DNA of 64,000 bases from positions 2,729,501 through 2,793,500 of the forward strand of contig NZ_AP023367.1 in the NCBI RefSeq assembly GCF_014218335.1. The letters are read 5' to 3'. Each line of letters opens with the position of its first letter. The first letter of the stretch is position 1. The translations under genes were made by a program, and so were the position numbers. The DNA comes from Anaerocolumna cellulosilytica. Lineage in GTDB: Bacteria > Bacillota > Clostridia > Lachnospirales > Lachnospiraceae. The notes below the pieces were generated by a model, which saw only the letters and a program-made list of their open reading frames with translations, had not been told where the DNA came from and searched no databases. Shown one piece after another: positions 17,423-25,103 of the stretch.

Positions 17423-18694
17423 TTGGGATTTAGTATTACAAGTGAAAAAGATTTAAGTCGTGTTAAAAAACTATTTATTTTATTATCAATCCCTGTATTG
17501 TTTCTGGTATTTGGTATTGGTGCCGGTATTGCCAGTAAGGATTTTACAGACATATTATCTGGTCTGGTAGATATTAATTTGTCGCCGACTATATTAATAA
17601 CCGACTTTATAAAAATCGGAGGTGTTGAAGCAACCTTTATAAATGTAGCAATCGTAGGACTTATTAATATTTATTTCATGTTTAAGTATCACTTAAAGAT
17701 TAACGGGGTTCTGATTGCAGCATTTTTTACCGTTCTAGGTTTTTCATTTTTTGGTAAAAATATATACAATATTTTTCCAATATATCTTGGTGGCTATCTG
17801 TATACAAAATACCAAAAGATATCATTTAAAGATATCATTGTTGTTATTATGTTTGGTACTGCATTGGCTCCTATGATTAGTGAAATCAGTTTTTCGGGAA
17901 TATTACATCCGGCTGCGGCTGTAAGTATTGCTATAATTACCGGAATCTTTATCGGATTTGTTATTGTTCCATTATCTTCACATATGCTCAGGTTTCACGA
18001 TGGGTATAATCTATATAATATCGGATTTACCTCCGGTATTATTGGAACTGTGCTTACCAGTATTTTAAGGAGCTTTGGTATTACAGTACAACCCGTTCAT
18101 ATTATATCAGAACAAAACCACAGCATCATAGTTGTTATTGTCATTATTATTCTTATTGAGTTGCTTTTTCTAGGTTTAATTATCAATAGACGTGCTATCC
18201 TGGATTTGCCACAAATTTTTTCCTATAAAGGACGATTGGTTACAGACTTTACCCATTTAGTTGGCTATGGTGTAACCTTTATAAATATGTCCCTCATCGG
18301 TTTCCTTAGTTTAGCATATGTGCTGCTAATCGGTGGAATAGTTAACGGACCTGTATTAGCAGGTATTTTTACCGTTATTGGTTTTGGTGCCTTTGGAAAG
18401 CATCTTAAAAACTCCATTCCAATTGTTGTAGGCGTAATTGTTACTGCAATGTTTTTTGGGTATGAATTAAATTCCACAGGTATTATTATATCGGTTCTAT
18501 TTTCAACAACATTAGCACCTATCGCTGGAAATTATGGAGCAATTGTAGGTTTTTTTGCAGGTGTTTTCCATATGATTCTTGTTACTAATGTAGGTGTGAT
18601 TCATGGGGGAATTAATCTTTATAATAATGGATTTTCAGGAGGGCTAGTGGCAGGTTTATTAATTCCTGTAGTAGATGCCTTTCGGAAGGAGTAA
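17423..18694 (+). CDS. DUF1576 multi-pass membrane protein
   Basis: A 423-residue integral membrane protein with about ten hydrophobic helices arranged as two similar halves: VNGVLIAAFFTVLGFSFFGK in the first (approximate) and LAGIFTVIGFGAFGKH in the second, and MFGTALAPMISEI versus LFSTTLAPIAGNYG. The half-repeat looks like a transporter or channel with an inverted or direct internal duplication. It fits DUF1576, of unknown function. Conserved glycine-, asparagine- and histidine-bearing segments (HDGYNLYNIGFTSG, HGGINLYNNGFSGG) end each half. Start TTG after GGAAGAGGTG. It is followed four bases later by a small co-translated gene. Confidence 0.85.
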   Translation: MGFSITSEKDLSRVKKLFILLSIPVLFLVFGIGAGIASKDFTDILSGLVDINLSPTILITDFIKIGGVEATFINVAIVGLINIYFMFKYHLKINGVLIAAFFTVLGFSFFGKNIYNIFPIYLGGYLYTKYQKISFKDIIVVIMFGTALAPMISEISFSGILHPAAAVSIAIITGIFIGFVIVPLSSHMLRFHDGYNLYNIGFTSGIIGTVLTSILRSFGITVQPVHIISEQNHSIIVVIVIIILIELLFLGLIINRRAILDLPQIFSYKGRLVTDFTHLVGYGVTFINMSLIGFLSLAYVLLIGGIVNGPVLAGIFTVIGFGAFGKHLKNSIPIVVGVIVTAMFFGYELNSTGIIISVLFSTTLAPIAGNYGAIVGFFAGVFHMILVTNVGVIHGGINLYNNGFSGGLVAGLLIPVVDAFRKE

Positions 18695-18698
18695 TAAA

Positions 18699-19040
18699 AT
18701 GCAGCATGAAGAAAAGAAATTAACCCTTATCATTAATGAGCTTCTTACATTACTACTATTAAACGGAGCTGAAGAAATCGATGTTAATATTAAGCGTAAA
18801 GGAGATGCTTCAGAAATAACGATGATACACCGCCAGTGTAAGTATGATGCTAAGTTTATAGAAAAAATGAAATATAATCTGAATACCCAAAGACAAAGTG
18901 AGGTGGAAGGCTATTATTGGCAATTGGTCGGAGAAGATGATAGCAGTAATGAGTTACATTTGGTTGGTGCAATGATAGATACTGCTGAAGTTGATATGAA
19001 ACAGAATGATTTGCATATTTTTTTGGTGAGAAAAAAATAG
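18699..19040 (+). CDS. Hypothetical protein, downstream partner of the DUF1576 gene
   Basis: A 113-residue soluble protein, family not recognised. It begins MQHEEKKLTLIINELLTLLL, an amphipathic helix, then alternates charged strands (EEIDVNIKRKGDASEITMIH; LHLVGAMIDTAEVDMKQ) and ends LHIFLVRKK. The ATG follows GGAAGGAGTAATAAA, and the gene starts four bases after the DUF1576 stop, so the two are surely co-translated and probably work together. Confidence 0.8.
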   Translation: MQHEEKKLTLIINELLTLLLLNGAEEIDVNIKRKGDASEITMIHRQCKYDAKFIEKMKYNLNTQRQSEVEGYYWQLVGEDDSSNELHLVGAMIDTAEVDMKQNDLHIFLVRKK

Positions 19041-19059
19041 TATTTTACTAATAAAGTAA

Positions 19060-19260
19060 TTGGTGATAAAACCTGTCAATTGTTTTATCACAATAAGTCA
19101 AAACAGTATGCATTTGGCAGTTACCGCACTTGTTGTCTTTACTACCATAGCCTCTGGTTTTTGCATTGCTATAGGTTATCGAAAAGTAGAAAAGACCCGG
19201 ACATTAGTATTAAATACAAATGAATCAAACTTAGAATATATTGTAAAATACATGCACTAA
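19060..19260 (+). CDS. Possible small single-pass membrane protein
   Basis: A 66-codon frame with one good membrane helix (HLAVTALVVFTTIASGFCIA) and a charged tail. The TTG/GTG starts at 19060/19063 and the ATG at 19108 all lack a convincing ribosome site. It may be a third gene of the DUF1576 unit or chance. Confidence 0.3.
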   Translation: MVIKPVNCFITISQNSMHLAVTALVVFTTIASGFCIAIGYRKVEKTRTLVLNTNESNLEYIVKYMH

Positions 19261-19442
19261 AATCTATAATAAAGCCTTATTTTAGGCTTAAATAGTAGTA
19301 ATAGCTTAGTTACAATACATACAATTCATGATATACTTTATCTATAATCTACCACAACATATTATTGTAATTAATTGGATTTTAAGTTATAGGAATCTAA
19401 CATTTATAAATCTGCGAAAGAAAAAGGAGAAAAGTAATAAAA

Positions 19443-19718
19443 ATGGATAAATATCATAATGTTATGGAAACCTTAGTAATTGAGAAGTTAGATGAAGTTT
19501 GGGCAACACTTGACTGCTGCAAATGCCAACGATGCCGAAATGATATTATTGCGTATGCATTAAATCAAATGATGCCAAAATACGTTGTAACAGAAGAGGG
19601 TGCCTTATATGCCAGAGTGTCCGCACTTTCTGCAGAATATGAACTAGAGATTATCAAGGCTATTGCGAATGCACTACGTATGATTACTGAACACCCAAAT
19701 CATACGCTTGCATATTAA
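19443..19718 (+). CDS. ComFB-family protein
   Basis: A 91-residue protein of the late competence ComFB family. It starts MDKYHNVMETLVIEKLDEVW and carries the cysteine cluster C25-C26-K-C28-Q-R-C31, probably a metal site, followed by NDIIAYALNQMMPKYVVTEEGALYARV and a C-terminal helix. In Bacillus the comF operon serves DNA uptake, but ComFB itself has no settled biochemical role; in cyanobacteria ComFB-like proteins bind cyclic dinucleotides. The ATG follows AAAAAGGAGAAAAG. It lies 16 bases before the SRAP gene, so they are likely co-transcribed. Confidence 0.85.
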   Translation: MDKYHNVMETLVIEKLDEVWATLDCCKCQRCRNDIIAYALNQMMPKYVVTEEGALYARVSALSAEYELEIIKAIANALRMITEHPNHTLAY

Positions 19719-19734
19719 TTACAGGAGGTGTACA

Positions 19735-20298
19735 ATGTGTGGCAGATATTATGTAGATGATGAAACTTCCAGAGAAATCCGTAAGATTCTGGACTATCTG
19801 GATGAAAAATTTCAGAGAAAAACGGTAAAAACCGGTGAAATCTTTCCTTCCGATACAGTACCGATTCTATCGGCCTCTCATAAAAAGATAGAACCAGACA
19901 TTTCAGCCTGGGGGTTCCCAGGATTTAATAATAAAGGAGTTCTAATCAATGCCAGAGCAGAAACTGTAATGGAAAAAAAGATGTTTCGAGACAGCGTTTT
20001 AAACAGGAGATGTGTGATTCCTGCCAATGGTTTCTATGAGTGGGACCGTAGTAAGAATAAATATTTTTTTCATAGACATGAGTCGGACATTCTATATATG
20101 GCTGGTATCTACAACTGTTATAGGAATGAACCCCGCTTTGTTATTCTAACAACAAATGCAAATAGTTCTATAGAAGAAATTCATAGTCGAATGCCGTTAA
20201 TATTAGAACCCGATGAAATAGATACGTGGATTCTTGACACAACGCGTACAAGCCAAATTCTAGCCAAAATTCCACCCCAACTATCCAAAGCCTTATAA
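19735..20298 (+). CDS. SRAP/HMCES abasic-site-binding protein (YedK-like)
   Basis: A 187-residue SOS-response-associated peptidase-family protein, which crosslinks to abasic sites in single-stranded DNA through its N-terminal cysteine. Seen: Met-Cys2-Gly-Arg at the start (AGGAGGTGTACA precedes the ATG and fixes it), AWGFPGF, NARAETVMEK with the conserved Asn/Glu, RRCVIPANGFYEWDR, MAGIYN, VILTTNAN and the catalytic His in EEIHSRMPLIL. Length and motifs are complete. It sits beside the YneA-like gene with its LexA-type box, consistent with a DNA-damage theme. Confidence 0.93.
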   Translation: MCGRYYVDDETSREIRKILDYLDEKFQRKTVKTGEIFPSDTVPILSASHKKIEPDISAWGFPGFNNKGVLINARAETVMEKKMFRDSVLNRRCVIPANGFYEWDRSKNKYFFHRHESDILYMAGIYNCYRNEPRFVILTTNANSSIEEIHSRMPLILEPDEIDTWILDTTRTSQILAKIPPQLSKAL

Positions 20299-20342
20299 AA
20301 AAGCTTTTATTAAACTAAAAGCTTTTTTATAAGGTTTTATTA
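20291..20342 (+). terminator. Rho-independent terminator after the SRAP gene
   Basis: A perfect 19-bp stem (20291-20309 with 20316-20334), 6-base loop and T-rich tail. The left arm overlaps the last codons and stop of the gene. The AT-rich symmetric stem could also act on the opposite strand. Confidence 0.88.
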
Positions 20343-20415
20343 TTTTATATTTTTTTTCATATATTTATTCCTTGCAACCCTCTGACAGAATTATACATAT
20401 TTTTTTCAAAACTTG

Positions 20416-20444
20416 TTGACAAACAAATGTTTGGATAGTATAAT
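20416..20444 (+). promoter_or_regulatory. Promoter with a LexA-type SOS box upstream of the YneA-like gene
   Basis: A consensus TTGACA (20416-20421), 17-base spacer and TATAAT (20439-20444). The palindrome CAAACAAATGTTTG (20420-20433) overlaps the -35 and spacer and fits the Gram-positive LexA consensus CGAACRNRYGTTYG with one mismatch. Two weaker half-like sites (GTGTTCG near 20461 and ATATGTTCG near 20472) lie downstream. Confidence 0.75.
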
Positions 20445-20500
20445 AAATCTAACAAAACAAGTGTTCGTATCATATGTTCGATTTTCTAGGAGGTATCTCA

Positions 20501-20863
20501 ATGATGAACTTAAAAAAATTAATCCGTACAAACCAATCGGTAAAGAAATTTTATAACATGATTAAGAAGAATTCTTTTATAATTTCTCTGTGCAGTTTGA
20601 TTTTACTAGTTTTATTTATCTCATTTAGCGTAATCTCAACGACAGTAACCGCAGAAAAATCTTTTAATAAAGTTAAGCTCGTGACCTGCGTAAAAATAGA
20701 GAAAGGTGAATCTCTTTGGAGCATTGCAAGCCGTTACATATCTGAAGAATATAAAGATATGGAATCTTACATTAAGGAGATTAAGAAAAGTAACGGCCTT
20801 ACTTCCGATGTTATACATGAAGGTAATTACATAACCATCCCTTACTATACCGCTAGACGGTAA
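20501..20863 (+). CDS. yneA: YneA-like cell-division suppressor (LysM protein)
   Basis: A 120-residue protein with an N-terminal membrane helix (about residues 28-50, SFIISLCSLILLVLFISF) and an extracytoplasmic LysM domain (about 62-115: VKIEKGESLWSIASRYI ... VIHEGNYITIPYY). This is the layout of YneA, which halts cytokinesis during the SOS response in Bacillus. The upstream LexA-type box supports the assignment strongly. The ATG pair at 20501/20504 follows CTAGGAGGTATCTC; an ATG at 20474 in frame is too early. Similarity to other LysM lipoproteins is the main alternative. Confidence 0.83.
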   Translation: MMNLKKLIRTNQSVKKFYNMIKKNSFIISLCSLILLVLFISFSVISTTVTAEKSFNKVKLVTCVKIEKGESLWSIASRYISEEYKDMESYIKEIKKSNGLTSDVIHEGNYITIPYYTARR

Positions 20864-20876
20864 GTTGATTTCCCAG

Positions 20877-20905
20877 AAACCCCTCTGTTACCCACCGAGG
20901 GGTTT
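20877..20905 (+). terminator. Hairpin terminator after yneA
   Basis: AAACCCCTC (20877-20885) and GAGGGGTTT (20897-20905) form a 9-bp stem with an 11-base loop; the 3' tail is not T-rich. Confidence 0.6.
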
Positions 20906-21072
20906 CACATACAAGGTTTTACTTTACACATAAACATATGCGAGCAATACCTATCTACAATATTCATTATCAAGCCTAAGTCTTATAAATGAAATAAAAG
21001 AATTGCATATTAACCCCATAAGGGTTAGTATATAAGAATATACAATTAACTAAACTTTATGAGGTAATTTCT

Positions 21073-21849
21073 ATGATACAACTAGATTATAGTGAAATGT
21101 TTCTTATTAAGGATTTCTTTAAAAATATGGACGATACTGTTATCCTTTCCTGCTTACAAGGTCATATGGGCAGAGCGTGGACAGATAATAAAACTACTCC
21201 CGGCGGAGCCTTAATCCAAACAGGTGACTTCTGCTTTCTGGCAGGTGATGTATCTTCCATAGGATTTAAAGATATTATTAGACATATGCCTGTTCTGACG
21301 GGTCTTAAAGAAGCTCTGGTCATTACAGACAATAAATATACTGCCGAACTCCTCATATCGGTACATGCTGATGTGGAAAAAATCAGTCGTTATGCTATCA
21401 AGAAAAACACTGCCGGTTTTCCGGTAGAGAAATTGAGAGCCTTTGTCCAAAATCTTCCGGATGATTTTAGTATTTCACCGATTACAGAAGAATGGTATGA
21501 TGACGTTGTAAAAGAACCTTGGTCCAAAGATTTTGTATCAAATTTTCAATCCAAAGAAGATTTTTTTAAAAAAGGTATCGGACGAATTGTTATATATAAA
21601 GATAAAGTAGTGAGTGGTGCTTCCTCCTATACCGTTTATGATGATGGAATTGAAATAGAAATCGTAACCAATCAGAATTACCGCAGACTTGGTCTTGCAA
21701 GAGCAGCCGGAGCAGCCCTGCTTCTAGCCTGTATAGAAAAAGACTTATACCCCAGCTGGGATGCTGCTAATATGTCTTCAGTCAAGCTGGCGGAGCAATT
21801 AGGCTATGAATATTCCCATACCTATGATACTTATGTAGTAAGAGGCTAA
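21073..21849 (+). CDS. GNAT-family N-acetyltransferase (ZmaR-like layout)
   Basis: A 258-residue protein with an N-terminal domain of unknown role (LSCLQGHMGRAWTDN, GDFCFLAGDV) and a C-terminal GNAT domain. The acetyl-CoA loop reads YRRLGLARAAGAALLLACIE, then PSWDAANMSSVKLAEQLGYEYSHTYDTYVV, as in the GNAT_acetyltransf_2 group that includes zwittermicin-resistance ZmaR. The substrate is unknown. Start ATG after TATGAGGTAATTTCT. Single-gene transcript, closed by the terminator at its end. Confidence 0.87.
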   Translation: MIQLDYSEMFLIKDFFKNMDDTVILSCLQGHMGRAWTDNKTTPGGALIQTGDFCFLAGDVSSIGFKDIIRHMPVLTGLKEALVITDNKYTAELLISVHADVEKISRYAIKKNTAGFPVEKLRAFVQNLPDDFSISPITEEWYDDVVKEPWSKDFVSNFQSKEDFFKKGIGRIVIYKDKVVSGASSYTVYDDGIEIEIVTNQNYRRLGLARAAGAALLLACIEKDLYPSWDAANMSSVKLAEQLGYEYSHTYDTYVVRG

Positions 21850-21871
21850 CCTTTGAGGTGGCCTCTTTTCT
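21841..21871 (+). terminator. Terminator overlapping the stop codon
   Basis: AGAGGC (21841-21846) pairs with GCCTCT (21861-21866), followed by TTTCTT. The stop codon of the GNAT gene lies in the loop. Confidence 0.7.
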
Positions 21872-22189
21872 TATGAAAAAGCTTATTGCAGCAGATGATT
21901 CCTATTATATGTAAAACCATCCGTTAATGATACCTTTCTCCAATATCAAACAAAGAATATATGAACGCTTTTAGATTCATATCATATGATAATTGTAAGA
22001 GCTTTATGCCATCTTTGTTCAGTTATATTAATTACTAAGAGATATAAATGAGGGGTGACAGGAGCTTATATTAAAACATGATTTTTCACACATTAATTGG
22101 TACCTGCGTCTTAATCATTTGTAGACATCAAAAAGGACATGATTCTAACGCGGGATGGAAAATCGTATCAGAAAGGTGAAGATATATTT
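21872..22189 (+). other. Leader region of the polysaccharide cluster
   Basis: About 320 bases without a gene. It must hold the promoter for the first cluster gene, but no hexamer pair stands out. The palindrome ATCATATGAT lies near 21986. An ATG at 22139 opens the reading frame of the following gene early. Confidence 0.4.
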
Positions 22190-23509
22190 ATGAGTTTATC
22201 CGATAAAATTATAGCACACGATGAAGCCATCTCTGTTGTCGGACTTGGCTATGTTGGTATGCCGATAGCCGTAGCCTTTGCAAGAAAAGTACGTGTTATC
22301 GGTTTTGATATAAATCCAGATAAAGTCAATATATATATAAGTGGCAAAGATCCGATTCAGGAAGTAGGAGATAAAGCTATTCAAGAATCCACAGTCGAAT
22401 TTACCAGTGAGGAAGCTAAATTACAGGAGGCTCGTTTTCACATTATTGCAGTACCAACCCCTGTAAATCTGGATAAAACTCCCGATCTGACACCCGTAGA
22501 AGGTGCCAGCCGCATTGTTGGCAGAAACTTAAAAAAAGGCTCTATTGTTGTTTATGAATCAACGGTATATCCGGGTGTTACTGAGAATATTTGTGTTCCT
22601 ATATTAGAAAAAGAATCGGGTCTGGTTTGTGGAATTGATTTTAAAGTGGGTTACTCTCCTGAACGCATCAATCCGGGTGATAAGGTACATCGATTGGAGA
22701 ATATAAGAAAGATTGTATCCGGCATGGATAAAGAGTCTCTCGAAAATATTTCCAGAGTGTATGAATTAATTATAGAGGCCGGAGTCGTTCCGGTTAGCAG
22801 CATAAAGGTTGCAGAGGCCGCAAAAGTTGTGGAAAACAGCCAGCGAGATATTAACATAGCTTTTATGAATGAACTGGCCATGGTGTTTGACCGGATGGAC
22901 ATTGATACAAAAGAAGTAGTAGAAGCTATGCAATCAAAATGGAATGCTCTTGGTTTTTATCCCGGACTGGTGGGTGGTCATTGTATCGGTGTGGACCCCT
23001 ATTACTTCATTTATGAGGCAGAGCGTTTAGGATATCATTCCCAGATTGTTTTGGCAGGAAGAAAGATTAATGATGGCATGGGTAACTTTGTAGCAGAAAA
23101 TATCATTAAAAGACTGGTATTAGCCGGAAAACAGGTAAGGGAAGCAAAGGTAGTTATTTTAGGAGTTACCTTTAAAGAAAATTGTCCGGATATTCGTAAC
23201 TCCAAAGTAGAAGATATTATTATAAAACTACAGGAATATGGTATTACTCCAATTGTATCCGATCCGGTTGCAGATGCCAAAGAAGTTTCTGAAAAGTATA
23301 ATACCAGCCTGATTCCGTTAAAAGACATAACCGATGCGGATTGCCTTGTTTTTGCTGTAGCACATGATGCTTTTAAAGCATTATCATTTGCTGAAATTAA
23401 TGAATTCTTTATAAAAGGCAACAATGCTCAGAAGGTTATCATAGATGTAAAGAGTATTTTAGATAAAGAGGAATTTGTAGAAAAAGGCTATCAATTCTGG
23501 AGATTGTAA
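22190..23509 (+). CDS. Nucleotide-sugar dehydrogenase (WbpA/TviB type)
   Basis: A 439-residue UDP-sugar 6-dehydrogenase that oxidises C6 to the uronic acid with two NAD+. The N-terminal Rossmann motif is VVGLGYVGMPIAVAFARK; YESTVYPGVTE, the central EAAKVVENSQRDINIAFMNE and the catalytic C265 in GGHCIGVDPYY are all present, and the C-terminal domain contains LGVTFKENCPDIRNSK. The pattern fits the UDP-GlcNAc/ManNAc branch (WbpA, TviB, WecC) more than UDP-glucose dehydrogenase. The ATG at 22190 (after GAAAGGTGAAG) suits the family; the earlier ATG at 22139 adds 17 atypical residues. First gene of the polysaccharide cluster. Confidence 0.92.
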   Translation: MSLSDKIIAHDEAISVVGLGYVGMPIAVAFARKVRVIGFDINPDKVNIYISGKDPIQEVGDKAIQESTVEFTSEEAKLQEARFHIIAVPTPVNLDKTPDLTPVEGASRIVGRNLKKGSIVVYESTVYPGVTENICVPILEKESGLVCGIDFKVGYSPERINPGDKVHRLENIRKIVSGMDKESLENISRVYELIIEAGVVPVSSIKVAEAAKVVENSQRDINIAFMNELAMVFDRMDIDTKEVVEAMQSKWNALGFYPGLVGGHCIGVDPYYFIYEAERLGYHSQIVLAGRKINDGMGNFVAENIIKRLVLAGKQVREAKVVILGVTFKENCPDIRNSKVEDIIIKLQEYGITPIVSDPVADAKEVSEKYNTSLIPLKDITDADCLVFAVAHDAFKALSFAEINEFFIKGNNAQKVIIDVKSILDKEEFVEKGYQFWRL

Positions 23510-23540
23510 GCCCCCAATTAATACCGCCATTGATTTATCA

Positions 23541-23564
23541 GCAACACAAGGTTGCAGATGGGAG
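23541..23564 (+). promoter_or_regulatory. Hairpin plus Shine-Dalgarno leader
   Basis: GCAAC (23541-23545), loop ACAAG, GTTGC (23551-23555), then AGATGGGAG and the ATG at 23571. Same layout as 28433-28455 and 34342-34365. Confidence 0.55.
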
Positions 23565-23570
23565 CTAAAT

Positions 23571-24434
23571 ATGAAACGAATTTTAATTACCGGTGAGGAA
23601 AGTTTTATCGGAACTGCTGTTTATAACTGGCTGAAGCAATATCCGTCTGATTATCAGACGGATATTATTTCTGTGAAAGATAATCGTTGGGAAACATTTG
23701 ATTTTTCACCATATCAGGCAGTAGTTAATGTAGCAGGTATAGCGCATCGTAAAATAAAACCAAAGTTAGAGCCGCTTTTTTATCAAGTTAACAGAGACTT
23801 ATCCGTTGCCTTATGTAAAAAAGCAGAAGCTTCCGGAGTAAAACAATATATTTACTTAAGCAGTATGAATGTATATGGAGATATCAATGAAGTTATAACA
23901 AAGGATACAAAACCTCAGCCAAAGAACTTTTACGGTAATAGTAAATTACAGGCGGATGAAATACTCATGGGCCTTAACAGCAGTACCTTTCACACTGTAA
24001 GTATACGGCCACCGATTGTATACGGCAAGGGTTGCAAAGGGAATTATCCTTTACTGGAGAAGCTGGCCAAGTATCTGCCGGTTTTTCCTGACTTCCCAAA
24101 TAAAAGAAGTATCCTCTATATCAGCAACCTGTGCGAATTCATCCGTTTATTAATAGAGCAGGAGGATAGTGGTATTTTTCATCCCCAGAACAGGGAATAT
24201 GTCTCTACTACAGAATTGGTAAAATCAATTGCAAAACAAAAGCAGAAGCGAATCTATTTCACCAGAGCAGCCAACCCTGTTATTCGCTTTCTGCTACCTA
24301 GAATACGGATGATAAATCGTGCTTTTGGTAATGATTTGTATGATAGCAGATTATCGGACTATCATAATTTTTCTTATTGTGTTGTATCCTTTCAGGAGTC
24401 TATGGAGCAGATGTATCCGACTCAAAAGCAATAG
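23571..24434 (+). CDS. NAD-dependent epimerase/dehydratase (extended SDR)
   Basis: A 287-residue extended short-chain dehydrogenase acting on a nucleotide sugar or lipid-linked sugar. The nucleotide loop is GEESFIGTAV, a relaxed form of GxxGxxG; VVNVAGIAHRK follows, then the catalytic YLSSMNVYGD and YGNSK (Tyr-x-x-x-Lys). SIRPPIVYGKGCKGNYPLL is typical of UDP-glucose 4-epimerase-like proteins such as those following sugar dehydrogenases in O-antigen clusters. The exact substrate is not clear. It follows the dehydrogenase gene by 61 bases. Confidence 0.88.
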   Translation: MKRILITGEESFIGTAVYNWLKQYPSDYQTDIISVKDNRWETFDFSPYQAVVNVAGIAHRKIKPKLEPLFYQVNRDLSVALCKKAEASGVKQYIYLSSMNVYGDINEVITKDTKPQPKNFYGNSKLQADEILMGLNSSTFHTVSIRPPIVYGKGCKGNYPLLEKLAKYLPVFPDFPNKRSILYISNLCEFIRLLIEQEDSGIFHPQNREYVSTTELVKSIAKQKQKRIYFTRAANPVIRFLLPRIRMINRAFGNDLYDSRLSDYHNFSYCVVSFQESMEQMYPTQKQ

Positions 24435-24503
24435 TTACTTGCATGTTCTGTATTTCTAAACAATGTGATATGCTATCTTTCTTCATTTATACAATAAAAA
24501 TTA

Positions 24504-24537
24504 GGCCGCAATTACAACCAACAGTTGTCTTGCGGCC
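24504..24537 (-). terminator. Terminator for the minus-strand gene at 24586-24897
   Basis: GGCCGCA / TGCGGCC with an inner ACAAC / GTTGT helix. Read on the minus strand it is followed by TAATTTTTATTG, a suitable T-rich tail. It may also end transcription from the plus-strand epimerase gene. Confidence 0.65.
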
Positions 24538-24585
24538 CAAACATCTTGTGTATCCGTCTAATTTTTAATCATGTTGTTCTAAAAA

Positions 24586-24897
24586 TTACCGTCTAATCCA
24601 GAAGAAGAACTTTCTTATAAAACCTACAACAGTTCCTAATATAGCAGCCAGAATCAAGCTAAAGATTGCATATCTTCTTTGAAACTGTAAACAGTCAAAG
24701 GCTGCTATTAAAGCTGTAAATGTCAGTATACCCTTGAAAACAAACAGCCAGAAGATATTGATAATGTAAATTATCAATGCAAAAATTAAGGACGTATAGG
24801 CATTACTAGTTTCTCTCCATCTGGATACTATATTGTAAATTCTATCAGCAAAAATGCCCGGTACAATGAGCAACAGGAAAAAAACAATAAATTCCAT
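24586..24897 (-). CDS. Small membrane protein, unknown
   Basis: A 103-residue protein with three likely membrane helices (MEFIVFFLLLIVPGIFADRI; SLIFALIIYIINIFWLFVF; FSLILAAILGTVVGFI) and a basic end (RKFFFWIRR). DUF6338-like small membrane proteins come to mind, but I cannot confirm this. ATG after GAAAGGAGAAGTCAT. It is the only minus-strand gene inside the polysaccharide cluster and separates its first two genes from the rest. Confidence 0.75.
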   Translation of the reverse strand: MEFIVFFLLLIVPGIFADRIYNIVSRWRETSNAYTSLIFALIIYIINIFWLFVFKGILTFTALIAAFDCLQFQRRYAIFSLILAAILGTVVGFIRKFFFWIRR

Positions 24898-25103
24898 ATG
24901 ACTTCTCCTTTCAAAATTTAAAGAAATGATAACTTCTTTCTTTATCATATGAAAAGATAAGAAATGTGTTACTTTTCATGTCGAAAATAATCATTCTAAA
25001 AACAATATTTTGGAAACTCATGGCAAAAAAGGTACCGAACCTTTCCTCTTTGAATATAGTAATAAAGAATTAATTATAAATCATACAGCAAGGGGGCCTT
25101 GAA

